Source of the DNA: Streptomyces sp. SolWspMP-5a-2
GTDB taxonomy: Bacteria > Actinomycetota > Actinomycetes > Streptomycetales > Streptomycetaceae
Length of the DNA: 49,018 nucleotides
Direction: 5' to 3'
Assembly (NCBI RefSeq): GCF_900091845.1
Contig: NZ_FMCI01000400.1
Span: 1-49,018 of the forward strand
The notes beneath the pieces are model-generated. The model was not told the origin of the DNA. It saw only the letters and a program-made list of their open reading frames with translations, and ran no database searches. Of this stretch, positions 37,701 through 44,662 are shown one piece after another. The translations under genes were made by a program, and so were the position numbers. Every line of letters begins with the position of its first letter. Position 1 is the stretch's first letter.

Positions 37701-37955
37701 GGGCTGCCCTTCGACACCGCGGCGGGCGACGGCACACCCGTCACCGCCGACACCGTCGAGCGCATCAACGCCGTCTACGACCGCTTCACCGTCGGCACGC
37801 CCTGGCGGACCGGCGACGTCCTCCTCGTCGACAACATCCGCACCGCGCACGCCCGCGAACCCTACGAGGGCCCCAGGAACATAGCCGTCGTCCTCGGCGA
37901 CCCGGTCACCCTGCCCGGCCACGTCCTGCCCCTGCCCGACGGCGGGCCCTCGTGA
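34755..37955 (+). CDS. Free-standing NRPS protein: adenylation - carrier - TauD/SyrP-like hydroxylase
   Basis: 1066 residues: an unassigned N-terminal region (~1-130) ending in a C-A linker; an adenylation domain (~140-630; YFTSGSTGEPKG, YRSGDFGR, SANGKIDK); a carrier domain (LGGTSLTAIRL, Ser ~694, with a Thr where His is usual); and an Fe(II)/2-oxoglutarate dioxygenase domain (~750-1066; HxE in MCMHHELSH, distal His in RTAHAREPYEG, Arg in GPRNIAVV). Specificity residues read by eye are D-I-W-T-A-T-C-D-E. The two acidic residues at the end suggest a basic or diamino substrate such as DABA or a guanidino amino acid. The protein has no condensation or thioesterase domain, so it must work with another NRPS protein. 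The obvious partner is module 3, which has lost its A domain. Starts at ATG with AGGAG. Confidence 0.9.
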   Translation: MQEAAPHRADPERTASRAPSDAVAALADGCGTDTESVRLAARLKVASVMLGVPTTPPDATWRELVRHVSTAAGREEARESWAGAGAQSGAEPERLDRYALRALHLMTAEPDAPHTRHGLLTQDETDAVVAAGAGPVRPLPGRRFHELFEERVRRHPDAVAVVHGTTTLTYRRLNEEANKIAWALLGQGLAPEEVVAVVTERHARWPAAVLGVLKAGGCYLPLEPGFPASRMAGILTRSDCHRVLSDSAVPSLDDALRDRDTIVRMSVEDLVRGEGPTHDPGVPVTGDQLAYVYFTSGSTGEPKGAMCEHDGFLNHLYAKIEDLGVQDGDTVAQTAPQCFDISLWQLVSPLLIGGRTLLVEQANILDVRRFLDLMNQHGVQVAQLVPTYLELLLAETTDGRAALPHLRVMAVTGEALKKELVRRWFETFPGVPLVNCYGLTEVSDESHHGVMHAVPDHHSVPLGATIRNARAYLMDDRLHLVPDGAPGEIVIAGVPVGRGYLNDPDRTAAVYGRDPHRPGERLYRSGDFGRRLPTGELAYLGRRDAQVKISGFRIEIGEIEDRLLQVPGVRDGAVVVAGTDDEAQLVAYYTDEDAPGAAEVARHLGASLPDYMVPPRLHRARELPLSANGKIDKIALRARARATGADGTVAAPLSTATEHRVAAVWARLLRVPEQRIGRDSRFTDLGGTSLTAIRLAIALDRQVSVAELRTTPTVADVAALLDRTSAPAPAAASPRPAPGPPTPAEGPAPLRILDTGTGGADPAARATAHRDAALTALAGSGAVLLRGLDIRDPADVAAVAAALGIEPMTEREGFAPRTTLAPGVHSASHWPAADPMCMHHELSHAATVPGTLLFACLTAPDSGGRTTVADSQQVLAALPPDLTARFAEHGWLLRRMYHDVGLAWPDAFGSTDRAQVDAYCAGAHIEHTWLSDDRLLTRQRRAAVVAHPRTGAPGWFNQIAFLNGRTTDPEIREYLTDVYGPDGLPFDTAAGDGTPVTADTVERINAVYDRFTVGTPWRTGDVLLVDNIRTAHAREPYEGPRNIAVVLGDPVTLPGHVLPLPDGGPS

Positions 37956-39574
37956 CGGGCCCCCGCGCCGCCACCGCCGCAGACCCGCCCGCCACCACCG
38001 GCGAGCCGGTCACCGCACCGGCCTCCTACGCGCAGGAACGCGCCTGGCTCGCCGCCTGCCTCACCCACGACACACCGACCTACTGCGCGGTCGACGAGTT
38101 CCCCGTCCACGCGGGAGTCACCGAGGACGACCTCGCCCGTGCCCTCGCCGTCCTGACCGAACGCCACGAACCCCTGCGCACCGTGCTGCGCACCGTGGAC
38201 GGCCGGCTCACCCAGGACGTGTACCCCCGGCTGGAACCCCCCGTGGACCACCTCGACCTCAGCGGACACGACCACGCCGCACGGACCGAGGAACGCCGCT
38301 CGCTGCGGGCCCGGCTCGCCCGCCACCCCTTCGACCCGCTCCACGCCCCGCTGTGGCGCGCGACCGTCCTGAAACTGGGGGAGGGGGTCTGGTCGGTGCT
38401 GTTCGCCGCCCACCACACCGTCTACGACACCGCCTCCCGGTTCAACGTCCACGCCGAACTCACCGAACTGTGCGCCGCCGCCGAGGAGGGCCGCGCCCCG
38501 CGCCTGCCCCCGCTGCCGTTCGGCTACGGCGCGTACGCCCGCCGCGAGCGCGAACGGCTCACCCCCGGCCGCCGCGCCGGTCTCGCCGCGCACTGGCGGG
38601 CCCACCTGGACGGACTGCCGCCCGTGCACCCGCTGCCGCTGGACCGCCCCCGGCCACGGGCCCGCGCCTTCCAGGGCGCCGAGGTGCGGACCGCCCTCCC
38701 CGTGGACGTCACCGCCGCCCTGACCGCCGCCGCCCACCGGCACGGCACCCGCCCCGCGATGCTGTTCCTGGCCGCCTACACGGCCCTGCTGCACCACCAC
38801 TCCGGAGCCGACGACCTCGCCGTCGGCCTGCCCGTCACGAACCGCGCCGACCCCGGCACCCGCTCCATGGTCGGCACCTTCGTCAACATGCGCGTCCTGC
38901 GCGCCGACCTCACGGGCGACCCGGACCTCACCGAACTCGTCCGCCGCACCACCGCCGCCGTCCGGGCGGGGGAGCGGCACGACATCCCCTTCCAGGCACT
39001 GGTCGAACTCCTGCCCGCGCCCCGCCTGCCCGGCGTGCCGCCCGTCTACCAACTGGCCTTCAACCACACGCCGGCCGGCATCCTCGGCGCCCCCGTCTCC
39101 TCCTGCGAGGAGGACCTGCTGCTGGACGTCGCCGACGGCACCGCGCGCCTGGTCTACGACACCGCCCTCTTCGACCGGACCACCGCCGACACCCTGCTCG
39201 CCGACTACGTCCGGATGCTCGCCACGCTCCTGGACGCCCCCGGCACCCGGCTCTCGCGGCTCCGCGCCACCCCCCGCACCCGCAACGCCCCGGCCCCCGC
39301 CGACCCGGCACCCGCCGCCACCGCCCCCAGCGGCGCCGCGCAGAAGCGGGTGGCGGCCGTCTGGGAGGAGGTGCTCGGCACCGGCGTCACCGACGTCCAC
39401 CAGGACTTCTTCGCCCTCGGCGGCCACTCGCTCCAGGCACTGCGGATACTCGCCCGCCTCACCGGCGGCCACACCACCGCGCCCACCCTGCGCACCTTCT
39501 TCGCCGACCCGACGGTGGCCGGGCTCGCCGCCGCACTCGCACCCACCGACCCCGGGAGGACGGCATGGCGGTGA
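37952..39574 (+). CDS. Free-standing NRPS protein: condensation - carrier
   Basis: A 540-residue protein that overlaps the preceding gene by 4 bp (GTGA). The condensation-fold domain (~25-440) begins SYAQERAWLAA and keeps the two His of the active site (HHTVYDT), but the usual DG is DT. The latch region VGTFVNMRVLRADL is present. A carrier domain follows (LGGHSLQALRIL, Ser ~491). There is no adenylation domain, so its carrier must be loaded by another protein, most simply the A-T-TauD protein encoded just upstream. It could act as a shuttle that moves the hydroxylated aminoacyl group onto module 3, or form an extra bond. The DT change leaves its catalytic state open. Confidence 0.88.
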   Translation: MTGPRAATAADPPATTGEPVTAPASYAQERAWLAACLTHDTPTYCAVDEFPVHAGVTEDDLARALAVLTERHEPLRTVLRTVDGRLTQDVYPRLEPPVDHLDLSGHDHAARTEERRSLRARLARHPFDPLHAPLWRATVLKLGEGVWSVLFAAHHTVYDTASRFNVHAELTELCAAAEEGRAPRLPPLPFGYGAYARRERERLTPGRRAGLAAHWRAHLDGLPPVHPLPLDRPRPRARAFQGAEVRTALPVDVTAALTAAAHRHGTRPAMLFLAAYTALLHHHSGADDLAVGLPVTNRADPGTRSMVGTFVNMRVLRADLTGDPDLTELVRRTTAAVRAGERHDIPFQALVELLPAPRLPGVPPVYQLAFNHTPAGILGAPVSSCEEDLLLDVADGTARLVYDTALFDRTTADTLLADYVRMLATLLDAPGTRLSRLRATPRTRNAPAPADPAPAATAPSGAAQKRVAAVWEEVLGTGVTDVHQDFFALGGHSLQALRILARLTGGHTTAPTLRTFFADPTVAGLAAALAPTDPGRTAWR

Positions 39575-41052
39575 CCGGCCGGATCGACGGCGTCCCCAGC
39601 GACGTGTGGCACCAGGAGGTGCTCGCCCCGCAGTTCGCCCACGAGGCCGAACACCTGCTGCCCCACTACCTCGCCATCGAGAAGGCCCTCCTCCTGGAGT
39701 ACCTCCGCATGGGCCTGGTGGACCCCCAGGGCGCGGCGGTGGTCGCCGACCGCCTCGCCACGATCGACCCCGACGCGATCCGCGCCGACCCCGAGCAGAA
39801 CATGTCCGACATCTCCTTCGCCGTGGAACGCCACGTGCAGGCGGGCACCACCCCGCCCTTCCCGGCCTGGCACGTCGACCGCAGCCGCAACGACCTCCAG
39901 GTCTGCGCCCAGTTGATGGCGGCCCGCGACAACCTCCAGGCCGTCGCCGCGGACCTGGCGGCCTTCGGCCACGCGGTCACCGCGCTCGCCGCCCGGTACA
40001 CCGACACCCCGATGCCCGGCCACACCCACGGCCAGGCGGCCCAGATCATCACCCCCGGCTACCATCTCGCCGCCCTCGCCGCCGAGACCACCGCCGCCCT
40101 GCGCCGCATGCTGCACACCTACGACGAGACCGACGCCTGCCCCCTCGGCTCGGGAGCCATGGCCGGACAGGAACTGCCCTGGGACCGGCCCCGGCTGGCC
40201 GCGCTCCTCGGCTTCGCCCGCACCCAGCCGCACGCCCTGGTCGGCGTCGCCTCCCGCACGTGGACGACCGCCATCGCCACCGACCTCGCCTCCTACGCCG
40301 CCGTCCTGAGCCGCTTCACCACCGACCTCATGACCTGGAGCGGCGCCGGGTTCGGCTTCCTCGACCTGCCCGACGAACTGGCCGGAATCTCCGCCGCCAT
40401 GCCGCAGAAGCGCAACTTCCCCGTCCTCGAACGCATCCGGGGCCGCTGCGCCCACGTCGTGGGCCGGGCCGCGGACCTCGTCGCCGGACAGCGCAACACC
40501 CCCTACACCAACACCGTCGAGGTGTCCAAGGAGACCGGCGCCCACCTGCACGTCCAGACCGTCGCCATGCGCTCCCTGCTGCGCCTGGCCCACGCCGTGG
40601 TCACCGGCGCCACCTTCCGCACCGACCGGATGCGCGCCGCCTGCGCCGAGGACCACCTCGGCGGGTTCACCCTCGCCAACCGCCTCACCCTCGACTGCGG
40701 CATCCCCTGGCGCACCGCCCAGATCATCGCCGGACGGTACGTCAGGCACGCCGTCGACCGGGGTCTGAGCGCCCAGCGGCCCGACCCCGGGCTGCTGCGG
40801 GCCTGCGCCGCCGAGTCGGGGCACACCGCCGAACCCGCCGACGTCCTGCTCACCGAGTCCTTCGACATCGACCGCGCCCTGCGGGCCAAGCGGTCGGCGG
40901 GCTCCGCCCACCCCGAGCGCGTACAGGACCTGCTCGCCGAGCAGCAGCGCGAACTCGACCGGCTGGAGGCGGAGTTCACCCAACGGGCCGGGAACCGGAC
41001 GGCGGCGGCCGGACACCTGGACACCCTGCTCGCCGTCCCGGAGCGCCCATGA
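39565..41052 (+). CDS. Argininosuccinate lyase homologue for 2,3-diaminobutyrate formation
   Basis: A 495-residue member of the fumarase/aspartase superfamily, closest to ArgH by motif: HVDRSRNDLQ (ArgH HTGRSRND), GHTHGQAAQ, and the superfamily loop SAAMPQKRNF. Such enzymes release fumarate from N-succinyl substrates. Together with the threonine kinase and the cysteine-synthase-like protein it fits a route in which the amino group of Asp displaces phosphate from O-phosphothreonine and the lyase then removes fumarate to leave 2,3-diaminobutyrate. It overlaps the C-T gene by 10 bp and the kinase gene by 4 bp, which argues against a housekeeping ArgH. ATG with GGGAGGA upstream. Confidence 0.88.
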   Translation: MAVTGRIDGVPSDVWHQEVLAPQFAHEAEHLLPHYLAIEKALLLEYLRMGLVDPQGAAVVADRLATIDPDAIRADPEQNMSDISFAVERHVQAGTTPPFPAWHVDRSRNDLQVCAQLMAARDNLQAVAADLAAFGHAVTALAARYTDTPMPGHTHGQAAQIITPGYHLAALAAETTAALRRMLHTYDETDACPLGSGAMAGQELPWDRPRLAALLGFARTQPHALVGVASRTWTTAIATDLASYAAVLSRFTTDLMTWSGAGFGFLDLPDELAGISAAMPQKRNFPVLERIRGRCAHVVGRAADLVAGQRNTPYTNTVEVSKETGAHLHVQTVAMRSLLRLAHAVVTGATFRTDRMRAACAEDHLGGFTLANRLTLDCGIPWRTAQIIAGRYVRHAVDRGLSAQRPDPGLLRACAAESGHTAEPADVLLTESFDIDRALRAKRSAGSAHPERVQDLLAEQQRELDRLEAEFTQRAGNRTAAAGHLDTLLAVPERP

Positions 41053-41981
41053 CAGGACCGGCACCGGCCGCCCGCCGCGCGGGCGTGGACCTGGACGAGG
41101 GAACCGGCGCCGCCTGCGGCACCTTCGGCGAACTCCTCCAGGGCGTCCTGCCCGACGGCACGGCCTTCCTCGTCACCTTCCCCATCACCTTCGGCACCCG
41201 CGCCTGGTTCCGCCTCGACCGGCACGGCCCGCTGCGGGTCTACCCCGCGCACAAGACCAAGTCGCTCACCCTGGCCCGGACCATGCTCGACGCCCGCGGA
41301 GCAGGAGGCGGCGGCTCCCTCGTGCTGGACAGCGACCTCCTCATCGGCAAGGGACTCGCCAGTTCCTCCGCCGATCTCGTCGCCACCGCCCGCAGCGTCG
41401 GCACCGTCCTGGGCCTGGACACCTCGCCCGCCGCCGTCGAGGACTGGCTGCGCCCCATCGAACCCACCGACGGGGTCATGCACCCCGGCGTCGTCGTCTT
41501 CGAACACCGCAGCGTCCGGCTCCGCGCCCGCCTCGGCACGCTGCCGCCCGTCACCGTCGTCGCCGTCGACGAGGGCGGCCGTCTGGACACCGTCTCCCAC
41601 AACCGGCGTCCCCGGCACGTCCCGCCCGCGGTGGCCGCGGAGTACGCGCGGCTCGTCGACGACCTCGCCACCGCCGTCGGCCGCGCCGACCTGCGGGCCG
41701 TCGGAGCGGTCACCACGCGCAGCGCGGTCCTCAACCAGCGCTGGCTGCCCAAACGCCATCTCGACGCCCTGACCGGCATCGCCGACCGCGTCGGCGCGCT
41801 CGGCGTGGTGTGCGCGCACAGCGGCACCATGCTCGGCGTCCTGCTCGACGCCACCGCCCCCGGTCACGACGAGACGCTCGCCACCGCACGCGCCGCCTGC
41901 GAGCGGCTTCCCGGCACCCTCTCCGTCTACCGGTCCGCCGCCGCGACGGACCACCCCTCGGCGGATGCGCGGGTGCCCTGA
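41049..41981 (+). CDS. GHMP-family L-threonine kinase (PduX-like)
   Basis: A 310-residue GHMP kinase with the ATP loop LLIGKGLASSSADLVATA (~residues 97-114) and the N-terminal segment CGTFGELLQG, which is typical of PduX-type L-threonine kinases. It should make O-phospho-L-threonine, a good leaving-group substrate for the PLP enzyme at 44663. Start and stop overlap the lyase gene (ATGA). Its coupling to the lyase and its presence in an NRPS cluster point to 2,3-diaminobutyrate rather than cobalamin synthesis, PduX's usual pathway. Confidence 0.88.
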   Translation: MTGPAPAARRAGVDLDEGTGAACGTFGELLQGVLPDGTAFLVTFPITFGTRAWFRLDRHGPLRVYPAHKTKSLTLARTMLDARGAGGGGSLVLDSDLLIGKGLASSSADLVATARSVGTVLGLDTSPAAVEDWLRPIEPTDGVMHPGVVVFEHRSVRLRARLGTLPPVTVVAVDEGGRLDTVSHNRRPRHVPPAVAAEYARLVDDLATAVGRADLRAVGAVTTRSAVLNQRWLPKRHLDALTGIADRVGALGVVCAHSGTMLGVLLDATAPGHDETLATARAACERLPGTLSVYRSAAATDHPSADARVP

Positions 41982-42069
41982 CCCGGCCCACGGCGGCCCC
42001 GGAACCGGAACGACCGGACCGTACCGCCCCTCACCGCCGCCCACCCGAGCGGCAGCAGAAGGAGACAAG

Positions 42070-42432
42070 GTGAACGAGGAGACCCTGACGGCCCTTGCGC
42101 GTACCTACTACTCCAAGGTCGACGCCGGTGACGTGGACGGCCTGCTCGACCTCTTCACGGCCGACGCCGTCTACCGGCGCCCGGGGTACGAGCCGATGCG
42201 CGGACGGCAGTCCCTGAACTCCTTCTACCGGGGCGAACGCGTCATCGCGGAGGGCCGCCACGAGGTGCTCTCCATGACGGCGGAGTCCCCGCGGGTCGCG
42301 GTCACCGGGACCTTCTCGGGCGTCCTCAAGGACGGCAGCCGGGTGCGCCTCGCGTTCGCGGACTTCTTCACCGCCGGGGCGGACGGCCTGTTCACCCACC
42401 GGGAGACGTACTTCTACGCGCCGCTGGTGTAG
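42070..42432 (+). CDS. SnoaL-like / NTF2-fold small protein
   Basis: A 120-residue alpha+beta-barrel protein of the SnoaL-like family (YYSKVDAGDVDGLLDLFTADAVYRRPGYEPMRGRQSL, ending FFTAGADGLFTHRETYFY). Members are cyclases, isomerases, hydroxylases or plain binding proteins, so the role cannot be read from the family. GTG start after AGAAGGAGA. It lies 88 bp after the kinase gene and is the last gene before a strong hairpin, so it is probably the end of the dpg-to-kinase transcript. Confidence 0.85.
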   Translation: MNEETLTALARTYYSKVDAGDVDGLLDLFTADAVYRRPGYEPMRGRQSLNSFYRGERVIAEGRHEVLSMTAESPRVAVTGTFSGVLKDGSRVRLAFADFFTAGADGLFTHRETYFYAPLV

Positions 42433-42505
42433 ACACGCCGCCGCGCCGCCCCCGGGCACCGGCTTCCTTACGGCGCCCGGCACGGCGGACGGCGCCCCTC
42501 CCGCC

Positions 42506-42535
42506 GGGTGCGCGGCCGTCGCCGGCCGCGCACCC
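42506..42535. terminator. Strong terminator hairpin between convergent SnoaL-like and halogenase genes
   Basis: A perfect 12-bp stem (GGGTGCGCGGCC at 42506-42517 pairing with 42524-42535) with a 6-nt loop, in the 147-bp gap between two convergent genes. Confidence 0.75.
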
Positions 42536-42579
42536 GGGGACAGGGACGCCGTCCCGCGGTCACCCGGACCGCCGCCGCG

Positions 42580-44022
42580 TCACACCGGGGTCGACGCGTC
42601 GGCCCGCTGCCAGTGCATGCCGTCCCGGCTGACGACCAGTCCGTCCCCGCCCGCCGCGGAGTCGTCGACCGCCTCGCCGAAGGCCGCCTGAAGCTGGATG
42701 AGCTGTCCCTGGGAGTGGATCTGCCGCGACTGCTGCAACAGGTCCTTCTTGCGCCGGTCGCGGTGGGCCTCGGAGGTGAGCGCCGTGTCGTCCGAGGCGC
42801 CGCCGCCGACCAGCCCGACGAACGCCTCCGCGCCGGGAGCGGTCTCCCGCAGGACATCCCTGGCCGCGCTGAAGTACTGCTGCTCGTCGCGGTTGACGTC
42901 GTAGAACGTGACGAGGAAGTCGTGGAAGACCTGGTACTCCCTGCGGTAGCGGGCCTCGTACTCGGCGAAGCACTCCGCCTCGTCCAGATCGCCGCGCAGG
43001 GCGGTGTTGAGGGACCGCGCGGTGAGCAGGGCGCCGAAGGTGGCCAGGTGGACGCCGGACGAGAACAGCGGGTCGATGAAGCCCGCCGCGTCGCCCACCA
43101 GGACCATGCCGGGGCGCCAGAACGCGTCGTGCAGGTAGGAGTAGTCCTTGCGGACGCGGATCTCGCCGTAGGGACCGTCGGTGACCCGCCGGGCACCGCT
43201 CAGGTAGTCGCAGACCAGGGGACAGTCCGCGATCAGCGCGGCCAGCGCCTCCTCGCGGTCGCCGCGCACCCGGTCCGCGCACTCCGAGCGCACCACGGCA
43301 CCGACCGAGGTGAGCGTGTCGCTGAGCGGGATGTACCAGAACCAGCCCGCGTCGAAGGCCACGCAGGTGATGTTCCCGGAGTTCGGCGCGGGCAGCCTCC
43401 GGCCGCCCTCGAAGTAGCCGTAGAGCGCGATGTTGCGGAAGAACTCCGAATAACGCCGCTGGCCGCCGAAGTGCGCCTTGAGCCTGCTCTGGTGGCCGGA
43501 GGCGTCGACGACGAACCGGGCCCGTGTCACGTGCTCGGCGCCGTGCTCGTCCTCGTAGCTCACCCCGCACACCCGGCCGTCGTCCTCGACCACGTCGCGC
43601 ACCGCACAGCGCTCGCGGACCTCGACGCCCTTGCGGCGGGCGTTGTCGAGCAGGAGCTTGTCGAACTTCATGCGCTCGACCTGGTAGGCGAACGACGTCG
43701 GACCCGCGAACTTCTCCGAGAGGGCGAAGTCGAACGACCACGGTTCGGTGTTGGAGCCCCAGCGGAAGGTTCCGCCGCGCTTCTTCACGAACCCGGCGTT
43801 CTCCAGCTCCTCGGTCACGCCGAGCAGGCCGCATATCCCGTGCACCGTGGAGGGCAGCAGCGATTCACCGATCTGGTGGCGGGGGAACTCCTCCTTCTCC
43901 AGCAGCAGGACGCGATGGCCCTGCATCGCCACGAAGGTCGCCGCCGACGACCCGGCGGGGCCGCCTCCGACGACGATCACGTCGAACGATTCCGCCGACT
44001 GCGAGTCGTGGGCAGTGGTCAT
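42580..44022 (-). CDS. FAD-dependent phenol/arylglycine halogenase
   Basis: A 480-residue flavin-dependent halogenase. Evidence is the FAD loop VVGGGPAGSSAA (~residues 18-29), the family segment EFPRHQIGESLLPS (~46-59), the halogenase signature WFWYIP (~230-235) and the second flavin motif GMVLVGDAAGFIDPLFSSGV. The variant resembles carrier-protein-dependent phenolic halogenases (BhaA, PltA types) more than free-tryptophan halogenases. In this cluster the expected reaction is chlorination of the dihydroxyphenylglycine ring, free or carrier-bound. The start at 44022 is taken because the GGAAGG ribosome site precedes it; the open frame further upstream includes operator DNA. It needs a flavin reductase, and none is present here. 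Confidence 0.92.
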   Translation of the reverse strand: MTTAHDSQSAESFDVIVVGGGPAGSSAATFVAMQGHRVLLLEKEEFPRHQIGESLLPSTVHGICGLLGVTEELENAGFVKKRGGTFRWGSNTEPWSFDFALSEKFAGPTSFAYQVERMKFDKLLLDNARRKGVEVRERCAVRDVVEDDGRVCGVSYEDEHGAEHVTRARFVVDASGHQSRLKAHFGGQRRYSEFFRNIALYGYFEGGRRLPAPNSGNITCVAFDAGWFWYIPLSDTLTSVGAVVRSECADRVRGDREEALAALIADCPLVCDYLSGARRVTDGPYGEIRVRKDYSYLHDAFWRPGMVLVGDAAGFIDPLFSSGVHLATFGALLTARSLNTALRGDLDEAECFAEYEARYRREYQVFHDFLVTFYDVNRDEQQYFSAARDVLRETAPGAEAFVGLVGGGASDDTALTSEAHRDRRKKDLLQQSRQIHSQGQLIQLQAAFGEAVDDSAAGGDGLVVSRDGMHWQRADASTPV

Positions 44023-44124
44023 GCGGGCGCCTTCCGGACCGAGGAGACCGGCGCACCGCGCCGACCGGCGCAGCCTGCACGCTGCCACCGTACGGAATGC
44101 TCGCGAACCGCGACAGACGCCGCT

Positions 44125-44145
44125 TCGGTGGGATCCACCGTTACG
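44125..44145 (-). promoter_or_regulatory. Cluster operator copy 5, facing the halogenase
   Basis: On the minus strand: CGTAACGGTGG followed by ATCCCACCGA, ~103-123 bp upstream of the halogenase start. It contains the dyad CGGTGG-N3-CCACCG. Confidence 0.75.
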
Positions 44146-44211
44146 CGTCCGGGCCGGGACGGCCGCCGGAGCGGTGCCACCGGCAGGCGCCGTCCCCGCG
44201 CGGGCTCCCGC

Positions 44212-44232
44212 CGTAACGGTGGATCCCACCGA
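44212..44232 (+). promoter_or_regulatory. Cluster operator copy 6, facing MbtH and the PLP/ATP-grasp gene
   Basis: Identical over all 21 nt to copy 5 in inverted orientation, ~87-107 bp upstream of the MbtH start. Confidence 0.75.
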
Positions 44233-44318
44233 GGAACGTCCCGCCGCGAGGCAGCAGGATGGCTGCGCGGCGGTGGACCGGCCACCGTGCCGAGCACGAA
44301 GAAGGGACGGTGCGCCGA

Positions 44319-44525
44319 GTGAACCCGTTCGACGATCCGGATGCCGTGTTCCAGGTCCTCGTCAACGACGAGGGACAGCACTCCCTGTGGCCCGCGTTCG
44401 CGGAGGTCCCCGACGGCTGGACCGTCGCCCACGACAAGGACAGCCGCGCGGCCTGCGTCGCGTACATCGAGGAGAACTGGACCGATCTGCGGCCCAGGAG
44501 CCTGGTCGAGGCCATGGAGGGCTGA
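44319..44525 (+). CDS. MbtH-like NRPS adenylation partner
   Basis: A 68-residue MbtH protein with the conserved signature NPFDDPD, SLWPAFAEVPDGW and NWTDLRPRSL. MbtH proteins bind adenylation domains and are needed for their folding or activity. It is the only one in the window, so it probably serves the main NRPS and the free A domain. GTG 44319 is chosen because GAAGGGA lies 11 nt upstream; GTG 44310 is too close to that site. Confidence 0.95.
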   Translation: MNPFDDPDAVFQVLVNDEGQHSLWPAFAEVPDGWTVAHDKDSRAACVAYIEENWTDLRPRSLVEAMEG

Positions 44526-44662
44526 CCCGCCCCGCGCGACGCCCACGTGAGCCGCGCGCCGACCGCCCGGAGCGGCCCGCCGCCGTCCGGGCTCCGCGCA
44601 CGGCCGCGCGGAGATCCGTCACCGTCCGCCGCGCCGTCGCGGCACACCGCCAGGGAGCGCGC

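Larger units (their letters stand above)
44023..44318. promoter_or_regulatory. Divergent promoter region between halogenase and MbtH genes
   Basis: 296 bp without a gene. It holds a perfect 21-nt inverted repeat (44125-44145 and 44212-44232), one copy facing each gene. Confidence 0.8.

Noticed and set aside
39565..41052. Housekeeping arginine-biosynthesis argininosuccinate lyase (argH)
   Set aside because: It overlaps NRPS and kinase genes, carries the operator-controlled context and sits with no other arg gene. The DABA role fits better.
44023..44229. N-terminal extension of the halogenase up to 44229
   Set aside because: The extra residues are low complexity and cover operator copies; ATG 44022 has a ribosome site and gives the normal family N terminus.
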